DNA of 64,000 nt from Plazaster borealis (GCA_021014325.1 CM037476.1:15412827-15476826), one strand, 5' to 3'. Counted from the first letter of the stretch, positions 25,401 to 29,935 are shown. Translations and numbers: made by a program. Notes: generated by a model from the letters alone, not told the origin.

Positions 25401-28400
25401 TAGTTAATTAATTGTTTTACCTTTTCTGTGCCTTTTCTGCCAAAGTCTTGTCGTTGTTAATATTTTATCTTTGATGTATTTTTATATGATGTGAGGGCCC
25501 CTAATGATAAAGAATGGGTCACCCTCATTTAAGATGTTTTACAGCACAGTAAGTTTATTTTGTTCACATTAGGCCACCCAAAAAACAAAAAATGTTGAGC
25601 GTCCTTTTCTTTAAAGGGTTGTGGGTGGGGAGGTGGGAGAGTTTTTTGTTTTTTGTTTTTTAATTGAGTTTTGTTGACATGGCAAAATATATTTAAACTA
25701 TAAAGAAATCATCACAAACGAAGGGTTTGTGTGATTTTGATGTTTTTAATTGTTTGTTAAACTCATTTAAATCCTAAATGACATTTTCTGTAAACATTTT
25801 CAAAAAACTAAAACGCAGTTTAGCCTAAGTAAATATTTGAAGAATTGTTCTTGTTTTTTCCAACATGAATAACCTTTCTTCAAACATATTTTCAAACCTA
25901 GCTGTGTGTGCACGCAGAACAGCCCAAATTTGACTGAAAAAAACATTGAAAAGGCTGTTTTTATAATAACAAAAAATAAATTAAAAAAAGGTTCCGAGGG
26001 GTTTTGTAGGGTCGGGCGGGGACGATCAACAACTATTTTGTTTTTATGTGGTCTTAGAAAGAAAGACATAAGAAATGAGGTATACACAATAAGGTCTATC
26101 ACAAATACCACCTGGTTGATTTCGCACAAAGGTCGAAAGTCACCGTGGGAAGGAAAAGGGAACACTGGTTGCACCTTTTTCCTTCCCACAGTGCCTTTCG
26201 ACCATTGTGCAAAATTAACCAGGCTGTATTTGTGATAGACCTTATGCGTGTAATTGGAGACTTTCATCTTGTGCAAGTTGTTCAAGAATTATCCAAAACT
26301 TTTTCCCCCGCGTGGACAATTCTGAGGGGATAATCCTGTGTGACATTTCCCCTTCCCCTGTACCCCGCATCCCGCCATGATAAAACAAATCCACGGTAAA
26401 AACACCACCCCCCCCCTCCCCTCACCCTTCCAGGATTTATGTCATGTCCCTTCAGTACCGCATAGCAGTGAATAATTCTTTCACATGTTTGTTTTTTCTT
26501 TCCTTGTTTATTAGTTTTGTTCCCCACCTGAATGCTCCACCCTCACTCGCTCAATCCGTTTTGGTCCCTAGTTGTCTTTTTCCCTAGTTCTCTTTTTCCC
26601 TTGCTTTTATTATTTGTTTATATTATTTATTTATTTTTGTTCCACTTTTATTACATGTAATTATTTATCTAGGGCCTACTTATTTATTTGTTGACAATTG
26701 TCAACATATATGTTTTTTGTTTGGTTTACTTCTTCTTTTATCTTCATGTACTTGTTTCTTTGTAATTTTTGTATGGTTTGGTTTGGCCAAATAAATAATA
26801 AATAATAATAATAATAATTTGTGGCATTTTATTTATAGGTCCCATCATATACAAGTGGAATGTGAAAACCAAGTCCATTGAAGGAACTCTGGACATCATC
26901 TCAGCCTTGAGTGACTGTCGGTCAAACACTAGACCGAGGGGCCGGACTAGCCTCCGACCGATGAGTGGTAGGTGTTAGTCCAGGCCTTGTTCTTAAGCTT
27001 GATCAGTGTTGGTTGTAAAGCAGCCAACCGGGGTAGTAAACTGTGTATTTTACTTGCCCCCAGGAAGTTTTAGTTGCCCATATTTTAAACATGTATTATC
27101 ATAAACATATTTTTCTGTAAATGATAGTGATCACAACCAGTTTAATGGTCAAATGCAGCTACATTCACACACTCAAAAATAAATGAATAGATTTTTAAAA
27201 ATTTATTATTCACATCTGAAAAGGAAGAATTATAAGCATTTTAAACAAGTAGGCTGCACAGTTTTTAGAAGTCCACAGGGCAAGTTGAAAAGTGGTGTTT
27301 ACTAGCCCATGGCAGTCTTTACCAGACAATGTACGCCGGGCTAGTATTAAGGGTAAGCCCAGTAGTCGCATTTCAAATGTCAAAAACTACATTTCATTTT
27401 GATTTATCGTTTGATGTGTCACTTTGGATTTTTTTTTAAACCAAAACAAAAATAATGATTAATGATCTTTTGCAATTTTTGTTTTCAACTACACTGAAAT
27501 TTGTGTTGATTATATATATCTTACATATTGATGTTTTGTTTTGTTCCAGAATGATGAGGTTATTTTTGTATTAACTGCTGGTGTTATATTTTTGATCTTT
27601 TTAAAACTTGTGGCTGACTTTAACTTTATGTACCATATGGCAATTTTTGTCTGTTTTGTTATTCGTACATGTATGTAAATTTTAGTGTTTTCTATGCTAT
27701 TGCTGGTCTTTTTTTAAATTTGTATTATAAGATTGTTTATATTCTTTAAGAAATGTTAATGTTGCAAAGTGCCTCAGGGTTGGATCAGCTAGAGGCACTA
27801 ATGAAATGAATCAAATTATTATTATTAAATAGACATGCCTCTTCTCCTTGCCATTTTACAATTATTGTAAGTGGTGTCAAATTTGTTTTGCCCGTTCGTC
27901 TCACATGTGTTCACTATGATTGTTGATTCGTAAATGTCTTATAAAAGCAGTATCCAGTAATCTTTGCTTTAGGCCTAATTGTAGCAGTCGTAAAACTCTC
28001 TGTTAGAAAATCTTTACAGTCTTAATGTTTTGCCTTTTACGATTATTTACATTTCATTGTGAGTAACTTATTTCGAAACTTGTTCGATTGATGATTTTTA
28101 TATGTTTTATCAAGGCAGGGCCCAGTAATTTCTGGTTTAACTGGGGCAGTTGTCAAACTCTCTGTTAGAATTACAGTCTTAATATTTTGACTTGAGTTAA
28201 TTGCGATTATTTACATTTCATTGTTTAAAATCTACAAGTTTGTAACACTAATTCAGGACTAATTTATCGCAGAGCATTCACTCGTTTAGATTTACTTGAA
28301 CAATGTTATGGATACCAACTTTGTGGCGATAGATGCCAAGATGCCGATTTCACTCGCTAAAGTTTTGTGTTCTTTCTCTCATACCAGCCATCAGGAACCA

Positions 28401-28818
28401 GGTGTCCTCCCTGGCCCTCTACCAGCAGTATCTCTACATAGGTGTCTCCTCGGGCAACATCCTCATCGCTGACCCCCACTCCCTGAACCCTCTCTCCATC
28501 ATCAACTGCCACGAGGGACCCGTCTGCCACATCATCCCGGTAGCCATCGAGCCGTGGGTCCCATCGACGATGCAGGACGACAACGGCGAGATCACCCAGG
28601 TCGGGCACGACAGAGCCGTCATTGTGACGGCCGGCCGGGGGTTCAATGACCTCATCGGTGGGTATTCCAACTCCCCGGTGAGGGTCAAGGGTCAGGAGAG
28701 GTTGGAGTGGTACTTCCTGTTGTGGGAAGCGTCCAATTGGGAGCAGGGATATCTGCAGATTCAAGATGGCTTCTGTAAAGACGATGAGAAAAATACAAGA
28801 GATGGGGTGGGACACTGA
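1..28818 (+). CDS. LRRK1: LRRK1-like ROCO protein kinase, whole gene (21 exons, 5' partial)
   Basis: Seen: 21 exons (1-1411, 2097-2240, 5511-5674, 6159-6285, 6406-6564, 7743-7865, 8442-8703, 9036-9171, 9665-9759, 11159-11281, 13677-13873, 14967-16610, 17143-17601, 18422-18667, 19712-19861, 22037-22244, 22965-23196, 23651-23902, 25005-25204, 26839-26967, 28388-28818) join with GT-AG borders and matching phases into one frame of 2296 residues plus TGA. Domain order is LRRs (about 1-572), Roc GTPase (about 574-800), COR (about 800-1530), kinase (about 1545-1865) and WD40-like repeats (about 1885-2290). Family knowledge: LRRKs are large signalling enzymes whose Roc-COR GTPase controls the serine/threonine kinase. 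The kinase text (ILVWSL-like segment, KLADYGIS, VDCFSF, QRP, RPVL) is closer to what I recall of LRRK1 than LRRK2. The N-terminal start, and any ankyrin repeats, lie upstream of the window. The LRRK1 rather than LRRK2 call is from memory of motifs, not an alignment. Confidence 0.93.
1487..1660 (+). repeat. Interspersed repeat, copy 1
   Basis: The block with AAGTGCCCTTTGCAACATG read on the minus strand matches 29769-29935 in opposite orientation, including GACTTTAAGATTTTCCAATG and GCCTTGCCCTCTCAAAGATG. Family unknown; no terminal repeats seen. Confidence 0.7.
1695..1850 (-). mobile_element. LINE 3' tail remnant
   Basis: Minus-strand text ending in ATTATGATTTATTATTATT after a TATATAAGAGC motif (plus strand AATAATAATAAATCATAAT, CTTATATAGCGCAAT). 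The TATAxAGCGC motif and short microsatellite end are typical of CR1-like LINE 3' ends in marine invertebrates. Coding part absent. Confidence 0.5.
2097..2240 (+). CDS. LRRK1: LRRK1-like exon b: LRR
   Basis: Exactly 48 codons, phase 0 at both ends. The acceptor is GACATCAG and the donor is AAG|GTAAAC. It encodes a PPPSLTHRGSD linker followed by an LRR (LFPSLNALSVAHNNIAEVP) and most of the next one (LTKLSSLK), which finishes in exon c as LNGNSKIMTLPPELG. That continuity across a 3.3-kb intron confirms both borders. The exon lacks an in-frame Met, so it is easily missed by open-frame scanning. Confidence 0.9.
2555..2900 (-). mobile_element. LINE reverse-transcriptase C-terminal remnant
   Basis: On the minus strand a frame open for about 130 codons reads FRQTFFNRIYNFWNVLPPNL and later SLFKSGLLGHY. 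This is the typical tail of non-LTR retrotransposon ORF2 (phenylalanines, then W-N-x-L-P, then a short basic helix). The rest of the element is missing. It lies antisense to LRRK1 inside an intron. Confidence 0.7.
4019..4393. mobile_element. TTAA-bounded MITE (AAGGAACRTTACAGAA type)
   Basis: 375-base element with about 24-base terminal inverted repeats (AAGGAACATTACAGAATTGG and its complement at the right end) flanked by TTAA on both sides. No coding capacity. TTAA target duplication is characteristic of piggyBac-type transposition; assignment is inference. Confidence 0.75.
5305..5475 (+). mobile_element. tRNA-derived SINE
   Basis: Head with an A-box-like GGTCTAGTGGTAAGA and a B-box-like GGGTACGAATCCC, then a tail CACAGGACTCAGGAAAGTAC and CAGTGCTTAATACACATCGG. 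The tail recurs alone at 14508-14572, 21945-21985 and 30605-30660. The tRNA-like head has a broken anticodon stem, so it is not called as a tRNA gene. Confidence 0.7.
5511..5674 (+). CDS. LRRK1: LRRK1-like exon c: last LRR and linker to Roc
   Basis: Acceptor CTTTTCAAAG; donor GATGA|GTAAGG, leaving two bases of a split codon. It encodes LNGNSKIMTLPPELGRL, the end of the LRR solenoid, then DGCRLMEPLASMFKTELI and a helical segment, YDVLGYLRSILDD, that leads into the GTPase. The split Asp codon is completed by the first base of exon d. Confidence 0.9.
5675..6158 (+). other. LRRK1 intron, AT-rich
   Basis: 484 bases. Only a SINE-like fragment near 6090-6115 (CAGTTTCCCTTGTAGTTTAT, shared with 22279 and 42427 in reverse) is recognisable. 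Nothing else seen. Confidence 0.5.
6159..6285 (+). CDS. LRRK1: LRRK1-like exon d: Roc GTPase P-loop
   Basis: Acceptor AATAAACAG; donor GAG|GTGAG. Encodes MKLMFVGKACIGKTTLLNEL. The GKACIGKT Walker A (G1) motif, at about residues 586-593 of the joined protein, binds the guanine nucleotide phosphates. The following GGSTSTINPE leads into switch I. Confidence 0.95.
6406..6564 (+). CDS. LRRK1: LRRK1-like exon e: Roc switch I and G3 motif
   Basis: 53 codons, phase 0 at both ends (acceptor TTGTCTCCAG, donor CAG|GTAATC). Contains LSTVGVDVSDW (switch I region, with a TVGVD stretch like that of Rab-type GTPases) and FSTWDFGGQ. DFGGQ, about residues 664-668, is the G3/DxxG motif of the Roc domain and ends exactly at the splice donor. 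Confidence 0.95.
6680..6857. mobile_element. MITE, ATAGACCTTTATCAC type, copy 1
   Basis: 178 bases with inverted ends ATAGACCTTTATCAC and GTGATAAAGGTCTAT. The interior includes CACCATCTTGGTCATGTTCC. Similar copies are at 42649-42828 and 46785-46964, and a decayed one at about 63238-63400. Noncoding. Confidence 0.8.
7237..7597. mobile_element. TTAA-bounded MITE (AGATGCTAGGTCCAATTTTTG type)
   Basis: 361 bases, TTAA at both ends, inverted ends of about 26 bases (AAGATGCTAGGTCCAATTTT at left; complement of AAAGTAGCATGGCTCAATTT at right). Contains CAGGATCCCGACAATAAATC. Only copy seen in the window. Confidence 0.65.
7743..7865 (+). CDS. LRRK1: LRRK1-like exon f: Roc core after switch II
   Basis: 41 codons, phase 0 at both ends (acceptor CATACCGTAG, donor CAG|GTATAC). 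EEFYATHQYFLTKRSLYLVL directly continues DFGGQ, giving the usual GGQEEFYATHQ of Roc domains, followed by the hydrophobic strand YLVLFKITD and a helix SINLIQQWLVNIQ. Confidence 0.93.
7902..8165 (+). repeat. Interspersed repeat, about 260 bases, copy 1
   Basis: Matches 30330-30600 in the same orientation: shared strings include AACCAGACCTGCAAGCC-like CCCAGACCTGCAAGCCATTT, AGAGGTTCCGGGTCT and CACCTGAATTGTAACATCT-like text. Family not recognised; no clear terminal repeats. Confidence 0.7.
8442..8703 (+). CDS. LRRK1: LRRK1-like exon g: Roc G4 motif
   Basis: Acceptor CTTTTGCAG; donor ACAG|GTGATT (phase 1). Encodes APNSPVLLVGTHYDVV. GTHYD at about residues 721-725 takes the place of the NKxD guanine-specificity motif, as is usual in LRRK Roc domains. 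The rest is a helical region ending GYLRDRIYDVAFSIT. The codon split with exon h is Glu. Confidence 0.93.
8726..8810 (+). mobile_element. tRNA(Leu)-like SINE, 5'-truncated
   Basis: Begins just after exon g's donor with GTGGGTTCGAATCCCGCTCA (B box) followed by the family tail TGACACTTGTATCCTTGAGC. Other members: 12562-12680, 32163-32385 (minus), 33005-33265, 36808-37062, 54277-54445. Confidence 0.75.
9036..9171 (+). CDS. LRRK1: LRRK1-like exon h: start of COR
   Basis: Acceptor TTTTCCCAG; donor TACAG|GTAAGA (phase 2). Encodes QRVPTSYLALEKAVMHIASE, the typical opening of a COR domain (Val-Pro-x-Ser-Tyr followed by a helix), which dimerises and couples the GTPase to the kinase in ROCO proteins. 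Confidence 0.92.
9172..9664 (+). other. LRRK1 intron with unclassified repeat-like text
   Basis: 493 bases. The stretch 9400-9610 (GCGAAGACTGTGAAAGCTCT, GGATTCAAATTGGAGCGGAG) has the look of an interspersed element read antisense, but I cannot place it. The long minus-strand open frame across 9442-10008 covers exon i antisense and is not supported as a gene. Confidence 0.4.
9665..9759 (+). CDS. LRRK1: LRRK1-like exon i: COR
   Basis: Short exon, acceptor TTTATTATAG, donor AATG|GTAAAA (phase 1). Encodes TEVTRVMLEQSQVSFHDKED and a helix LMQATRFLHNN; the split Gly codon joins to exon j to give FLHNNGILLHYEDS. Its donor is followed by the intron that carries the decoy array. Confidence 0.9.
10039..10282. 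mobile_element. Hairpin MITE, GGGCCC...CTGCTTACCG type, copy 1
   Basis: Ends GGGCCCATATTCACAGCTCT and GCAGAGCCATGACATTGGGC are inverted. The interior carries internal repeats of GCTTAC/GTAAGC. Other copies: 34347-34597 and 46015-46562 (interrupted). Confidence 0.75.
10372..11158 (+). repeat. Tandem array of decoy exon starts before LRRK1 exon j
   Basis: A partial unit and six units of about 118-124 bases. Each carries about 30 bases of intron 3' end (GACTGATTGTTAATGTGTTT), an acceptor-like GCAG, about 41 bases resembling the start of exon j, then about 42 bases resembling a tRNA-derived SINE (TTTGAACCTGCGACCTCCGG). Exon-like parts begin near 10440, 10562, 10677, 10800, 10918 and 11035; the real exon is at 11159. 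The second and fifth units have lost the acceptor. Every unit has TAG in the exon frame right after the exon-like part (Leu-Ser-Asp-stop). Units are more alike one another than to the true exon. Confidence 0.9.
11159..11281 (+). CDS. LRRK1: LRRK1-like exon j: COR (authentic copy of the duplicated exon start)
   Basis: Acceptor TTTTTGCAG; donor AAAG|GTTAGT. Encodes GILLHYEDSMLSDYFFLDPQ then WLCDTLAKIVTIPEINPDVKK, matching the COR motif in which a Phe-Leu-x-Pro-x-Trp-Leu segment follows the His-Tyr strand. The first about 41 bases and the acceptor are repeated six times upstream in degraded form; only this copy continues past GTGACTA into open coding sequence. Confidence 0.95.
11325..11679. mobile_element. 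TTAA-bounded MITE, TGTATACGTTTGGTAAT family, copy 1
   Basis: 355 bases bounded by TTAA, inverted ends about 25 bases (AAGGTTCTGTATACGTTTGG at left; ATGTATACAGACCCTTTAAG at right). Further copies at 39116-39509 and 49021-49418 share the interior CAGATTATTCTTCCTGCGTG. Confidence 0.8.
11680..13211 (+). other. LRRK1 intron interior
   Basis: Contains poly-C runs (11827-11838, 11998-12008), a tRNA(Leu)-like SINE head at 12562-12680 (GGTTCGAGTCCCTGTTATGA) and a related SINE tail at 12838-12935 (GGCTGCAGATTGTGCCACAC, shared with 39640-39735). 11840-12560 is AT-rich and not identified. Confidence 0.5.
13212..13637. mobile_element. Two adjacent TCTATAGACCC-type inverted-repeat elements
   Basis: A shorter element (13212-13352, ends CTATAGACCCATTGCATATG and TATGCAGTGGGGTCTACT) abuts a longer one (13356-13637, ends CTATAGACCCCTTACACAAC and CATTGTGCAAAGGGTCTATAG). 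The right one stops about 40 bases before exon k. Open frames here are coincidental. Confidence 0.7.
13677..13873 (+). CDS. LRRK1: LRRK1-like exon k: COR
   Basis: Acceptor TTTATATCTAG; donor AAG|GTTTGT (phase 0). Encodes GVMLIEDLHRKFEDSSVKEF, ILTLLNKCEVAVTYDNKHVL and VPSRLPVEGLD: a winged-helix-like COR segment ending in the usual Val-Pro-Ser-x-Leu-Pro. The exon starts about 40 bases after a TIR element (13356-13637). Confidence 0.93.
13955..14202. mobile_element. Inverted-end element, CTTTCATGCAC type, copy 1
   Basis: Begins CCTTTCATGCACAATTTATT and ends GGCAAGTGAAAGAGTTAA; the short ends are inverted. It shares most of its length with 35120-35341, including TTCGTTTTACAACTATTTTT and TCTAAAGGGATT. 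Noncoding. Confidence 0.7.
14203..14966 (+). other. LRRK1 intron interior
   Basis: A CR1-like LINE tail trace near 14410-14480 (GGCGGATTCTGCGCTATATA) and a lone SINE tail at 14508-14572 (AGTATACAGTGCTTAATACA). Nothing else recognised. Confidence 0.5.
14967..16610 (+). CDS. LRRK1: LRRK1-like exon l: COR with Ser/Pro-rich insert (548 codons)
   Basis: Largest exon, 1644 bases, phase 0 at both ends (acceptor TTGATCACAG, donor GTG|GTAAGT). The first about 130 residues are rich in Ser and Pro with many SP pairs (TPSPVSGSPSPSR, GPSPPS, YSPSP) and look disordered. Then COR resumes with LYILQYIPSGFWSHLISRFL, very like the LRRK motif Y-x-P-S-G-F-W-S. Later there is LRFFGATIFHVKEI, a helical segment LLSTIMDLIDTLMENFYPSI, a CNRCWRDY Cys motif, another low-complexity stretch (about 1370-1470), and CPVHGRVKLSTIAPDV before the kinase. 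The exon starts at the acceptor, not at the GTG at 14991. Confidence 0.93.
16611..17142 (+). other. LRRK1 intron
   Basis: 532 bases of AT-rich sequence; a stretch at about 16905-16940 (TTTGCACATAACTTACATGG) recurs at 38818-38842. No gene or element recognised. Confidence 0.5.
17143..17601 (+). CDS. LRRK1: LRRK1-like exon m: kinase N-lobe
   Basis: 153 codons, phase 0 (acceptor CCATTTACAG, donor CAG|GTAATG). Contains the glycine-rich loop LGSGTFGLV (about 1550-1558), the ATP-anchoring lysine in VAIK (K1577) and a helix-C glutamate in ARKELSIML. Between them lies an unusually long insert of about 45 residues (from QPYPPGQGAGN to FSCEAFRT). The hinge region reads LILELAPEGALD. GC content is visibly higher than in the surrounding introns. 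Confidence 0.95.
17890..18421 (+). repeat. Tandem array of decoy exon starts before LRRK1 exon n
   Basis: Acceptor-like AG followed by GTTTCC ends at 18008, 18111, 18209 and 18299, and the real acceptor ends at 18421 (spacing 103, 98, 90 and 122). A further acceptor-less remnant is at about 17898-17926 (TACCTCCACTTGATG). The copy at 18300 reads Val-Ser-x-Ala-x-x-Tyr-Leu-His then TGA, where the exon has Tyr-Leu-His-Trp. The others are more decayed and also stop. Each unit ends in an AAACAAACAAAC-type run. This is the same kind of structure as before exon j but unrelated in sequence. Confidence 0.75.
18422..18667 (+). CDS. LRRK1: LRRK1-like exon n: kinase catalytic and activation loops
   Basis: 82 codons, phase 0 (acceptor CCACCCTGCAG, donor AAG|GTATGT). 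Encodes IIYRDLKAENVLVWSL: YRD in place of HRD, with catalytic Asp at about 1698, as in LRRKs. KLADYGIS follows (DYG in place of DFG, metal-binding Asp about 1725), then GGTPGFMAPE (APE at 1748-1750). All residues needed for activity are present. Degraded copies of its start lie in the preceding intron. Confidence 0.95.
18668..19711 (+). other. LRRK1 intron with LINE remnant
   Basis: Contains a LINE 3' remnant at about 18985-19200 and a TAT microsatellite at 19318-19350. A short internal duplication (GGGGATGGATCTGCAATAGT at about 18718, GGGGATGGAATTGCAGTTGT at about 18874) is visible. The remainder is unassigned. Confidence 0.5.
18985..19200 (+). mobile_element. LINE reverse-transcriptase tail, copy 1
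   Basis: Degraded frame with TCCTACAATCTAGACTGTTT (Ser-Tyr-Asn-Leu-Asp-Cys-Phe) preceded by a Leu-Pro motif. Closely related to 54797-55025, where the frame is still open. Same family, different locus. Confidence 0.6.
19712..19861 (+). CDS. LRRK1: LRRK1-like exon o: kinase C-lobe
   Basis: 50 codons, phase 0 (acceptor TGTCATAACAG, donor AAG|GTAAGG). Encodes VDCFSFAMFMYELMSVQRPF, the subdomain IX helix (D-x-F-S-F), and GRLSEIIKQLIKDGQRPVL. The text resembles LRRK1 rather than LRRK2 around QRP and RPVL. Confidence 0.93.
19982..20356. mobile_element. TTAA-bounded MITE, ACACGTTTGGTAATT family, copy 1 (reverse)
   Basis: 375 bases, TTAA at both ends, inverted ends of about 24 bases (AAGGCACTGTACACGTTTGG and complement). 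A palindrome AGAAACTTCTTGCAAGAAG-like core lies in the middle (CTTGCAAG). Six copies in the window: also 32627-33001, 38108-38470, 43083-43455, 50771-51144, 62417-62796. Confidence 0.85.
20620..21095 (-). repeat. Tandem-type repeat (CCTCCTACTGTCTGACC family), reverse copies
   Basis: Copies at about 20774-20868 and 20985-21090 carry CATTCAAAACCACAGTGGA and GATATTGAATGG. They are the reverse of units at 33937-34275. A LINE-like tail (20870-20985, ending near GAAATAAACCAA) separates them. The segment 20640-20700 also matches 34290-34340 in reverse. Confidence 0.65.
21096..22036 (+). other. LRRK1 intron interior
   Basis: About 0.9 kb, AT-rich, with a lone SINE tail near 21945-21985 (ACAGTGCTTATTTCACATCG). 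21580-21860 has a counterpart near 44555-44705 (GGAGCTCCAAAATATGCAA), so it is repetitive. No gene seen. Confidence 0.45.
22037..22244 (+). CDS. LRRK1: LRRK1-like exon p: end of kinase
   Basis: Acceptor TACACTCAG; donor TCTG|GTGAGT (phase 1). Encodes LYPTYIVDLMAWCWSQVSRD with RPTMEQIN, the subdomain XI motif W-C-W-x(4-5)-D-R-P that closes the kinase fold, then a linker MMEFPNLKEVMSP to the WD40 region. Confidence 0.93.
22279..22650. repeat. tRNA-like SINE pair in inverted orientation
   Basis: A minus-oriented copy at 22279-22430 (tail AAACCACAAGGGAAACTGAC, then TTAATGTGCCGGGGCTCTAC and GAGCTATCTAGCCC) faces a plus-oriented partial head at 22603-22650 (GGGCTAGATAGCTCAGTTGG). The spacer is about 170 bases. 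A single copy of the family is at 42427-42570. The heads resemble tRNA A-box text (TAGCTCAGTTGGTAGAG) but have no complete cloverleaf. Confidence 0.7.
22965..23196 (+). CDS. LRRK1: LRRK1-like exon q: WD40-like region
   Basis: Acceptor CCCCAAACAG; donor TATGG|GTGAGT (phase 2). Encodes strand-like blocks CVWLAQC, SVIILNVDR and CMCAVGDTMWLGLSSGAIAI. The MWLGLSSG block is the blade signature seen in LRRK C-terminal propellers, where the usual WD dipeptide is weak. Confidence 0.9.
23197..23650 (+). other. LRRK1 intron with a perfect hairpin
   Basis: 454 bases. At 23502-23531 the sequence CCTGTCTTTATCC, four bases, then its complement forms a perfect 13-bp stem. The rest is unassigned. Confidence 0.6.
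23651..23902 (+). CDS. LRRK1: LRRK1-like exon r: WD40-like region
   Basis: Acceptor TGTTATCTAG; donor GGAAA|GTAAGT (phase 2). Encodes PVFTLPLCLGKIQVPKAIVH, REVFVAIDHRIIVIAEEGGI and FTLVAVPGFGVFG, alternating hydrophobic strands of propeller blades. The split codon is completed by exon s to give FGNKSFEIWCG. Confidence 0.9.
23903..25004 (+). other. LRRK1 intron with C-rich tract
   Basis: Holds a C-rich run at 24571-24596 (CCCCCCACCCCCACCCCCAC), which gives four G tracts on the minus strand, and C/T-rich text at 24225-24300. A LINE-like tail may lie at 24300-24480. No coding sequence seen other than exon s at the end. Confidence 0.5.
25005..25204 (+). CDS. LRRK1: LRRK1-like exon s: WD40-like region
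   Basis: Chosen acceptor is CACATATAAAG at 24994-25004, because it alone gives the phase-2 join and an open frame KSFEIWCGQAEGHIDVVDV. EIWCG is a conserved LRRK blade motif. Donor CCGG|GTGAGC (phase 1). The purine-rich end of the acceptor is weak, so this border is the least certain in the gene. Confidence 0.85.
26091..26243. mobile_element. Hairpin (foldback) MITE
   Basis: Near-perfect inverted repeat: AAGGTCTATCACAAATACCA at the left, complement of TGTATTTGTGATAGACCTT at the right, with arms of about 65 bases and a short loop around 26165. Noncoding. Confidence 0.85.
26520..26815 (+). mobile_element. LINE-like 3' tail
   Basis: T-rich 3' UTR-like text ending TTGGTTTGGCCAAATAAATA and a TAA/TAAT microsatellite at about 26790-26815. 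The coding part is absent. Call is by style only. Confidence 0.4.
26839..26967 (+). CDS. LRRK1: LRRK1-like exon t: WD40-like region
   Basis: Acceptor TTTATTTATAG; donor AGTG|GTAGGT (phase 1). Encodes GPIIYKWNVKTKSIEGTLD followed by a basic linker NTRPRGRTSLRPM. The preceding intron ends in a LINE-like tail with TAAT repeats only about 20 bases before the exon. Confidence 0.9.
26968..28387 (+). other. LRRK1 intron with LINE tail and tandem duplication
   Basis: A LINE-like 3' tail at about 27530-27835 (GCCTCAGGGTTGGATCAGCT, then ATTATTATT). A tandem duplication of about 165 bases at 27935-28245 (both copies with AAACTCTCTGTTAGAA and GATTATTTACATTTCATTGT). The rest is unassigned. Confidence 0.6.
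28388..28818 (+). CDS. LRRK1: LRRK1-like terminal exon u: last WD40 blades and stop
   Basis: Acceptor CTCTCATACCAG; 142 codons then TGA at 28816-28818. Encodes VSSLALYQQYLYIGVSSGNI, a long segment with VCHIIPVAIEPWVPS, AVIVTAGRGFNDLIGG and ERLEWYFLLWEASNWEQGYL. The Val-Thr-Ala-Gly-Arg-Gly-Phe and Leu-Leu-Trp-Glu-Ala strings fit the last LRRK blades. The frame ends in a charged tail DDEKNTRDGVGH. Confidence 0.93.
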
Positions 28819-28852
28819 AACTGCTTCAAACTCCTTGGCCGAGTCCAGGGCG

Positions 28853-28858
28853 AATAAA
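28853..28858 (+). promoter_or_regulatory. Candidate poly(A) signal of the LRRK1-like gene
   Basis: AATAAA lies 35 bases after the stop codon, ahead of an AT-rich run. It would give a very short 3' UTR. Further AATAAA runs at about 28970 and 29310 are inside repeat sequence and are alternatives. Not decided without transcripts. Confidence 0.3.
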
Positions 28859-28861
28859 TTA

Positions 28862-29045
28862 ACAAGGAAACACTACAGCAATATATATATATATACACAT
28901 ATATGTAAAATTTGTAGGGGAGATGGCCTTAGCTTTCGATCCAAACCGGACCTTCGTCAGAATAATAAATAAACAAAACATAGTAGTTAATGGCTTGACA
29001 TTTTGACCCTAGCAGAGTCTTTCTCGAAGGCTTAATGACAACACA
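28862..29045 (-). mobile_element. Penelope-like element remnant with hammerhead-like cores
   Basis: On the minus strand, CTGACGAAGGTCCGGTTTGG followed by ATCGAAAGC (28928-28960) has the order CUGANGA, 5-bp stem (GGTCC/GGATC), GAAA of a hammerhead ribozyme. About 45 bases upstream on that strand, GACTCTGCTAGGGTC with a following AAAA-type box (28989-29033) is a second core-like block, seen again at 38752-38796 as GGGTCGAAACGTCAGGCC. Such motifs are known from Penelope-like retroelements. A convincing stem I is not visible for the first block. Confidence 0.45.
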
Positions 29046-29768
29046 ACACATAAACAGGTATATAAGTGTAACAGAAGCAGTCAAGTGGAAATACATGAAT
29101 AGAGAGAGAGAGAGAGAGAGGCAGAAAGCACACAGAAAAAACAAGGGGTAAACAATGAATACGGAGACAAGGGGGGTGGAGGAAGGGAGCTGGTTTGACC
29201 ACAATAGGTTTGAAACACAAAGGACAAAATCAAGGTTAAGAAGAGGGAGAAAAAGTAATTAAATAGTTAATGAGGCAGACTAAAAAGGAAGATATTTGTG
29301 GGACTAAGGGTAATAAATAAACAAATAAATCAAATAAATAAATAATATTTAACCTTCATGAAAGCATTTATGAAGCTGTGAACAATTTTCTGTAAACATT
29401 TTGTAATTTCTGTAAAGAAATCCGTAAGCCACAAAGGTGTCGAATCTTGGATCAGTCCTCAGTCGCTAAATTTGAACTGATACAAAAATTTTAAAAATTT
29501 AAAAAATTCGTTTTTTATGTTGAAGCATTGCCATTTTTAAAAGGAAATAAACAGTAATGTCTTACCTAAAGGGAAATATTTTTTAGTCATTCTATTTTTG
29601 ATAGCAATATACCTCACAGGCAAGTGTTGTGAGTCATTATTTTTTATTTTTTACTAAGCTATGAAATATAATATTTTTGGCTTTCCGTTTGTATAGAACT
29701 TGTTGCCTTGTCTGTTCATGTGTGTATAATAACTGTATTAAAGTGATAATTGTATGTAAATTATTTTA
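29046..29768. other. Intergenic stretch with GA microsatellite
   Basis: AG run at 29099-29120 and AAATAAATA runs at 29310-29350. No gene or named element seen. Confidence 0.5.
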
Positions 29769-29935
29769 TGCAGGCCTGGAATTACACGGAGGCCGTGGTC
29801 TCTTTTGCCCCTGGTCTTGGCCTCGGTGCCCCTTCAAAAGTTTCCTCATAGACTTTAAGATTTTCCAATGGAAGTGCCCTGTGCAATATGAAAATGGCCT
29901 TGCCCTCTCAAAGATGAAATTCCAGGCCTGCATCG
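29769..29935 (-). repeat. Interspersed repeat, copy 2
   Basis: Inverted relative to 1487-1660, sharing the GACTTTAAGATTTTCCAATG block. Short open frames within it are not genes. Confidence 0.7.

Larger units (their letters stand above)
25205..26838 (+). other. LRRK1 intron with palindrome and LINE tail
   Basis: Contains a hairpin element (26091-26243) and a LINE-like 3' tail (26520-26815). 25205-26090 is AT-rich and unassigned apart from homopolymer runs. Confidence 0.5.

Noticed and set aside
28357..28815. Minus-strand frame of 152 codons
   Set aside because: Antisense shadow of the GC-rich terminal exon of LRRK1.
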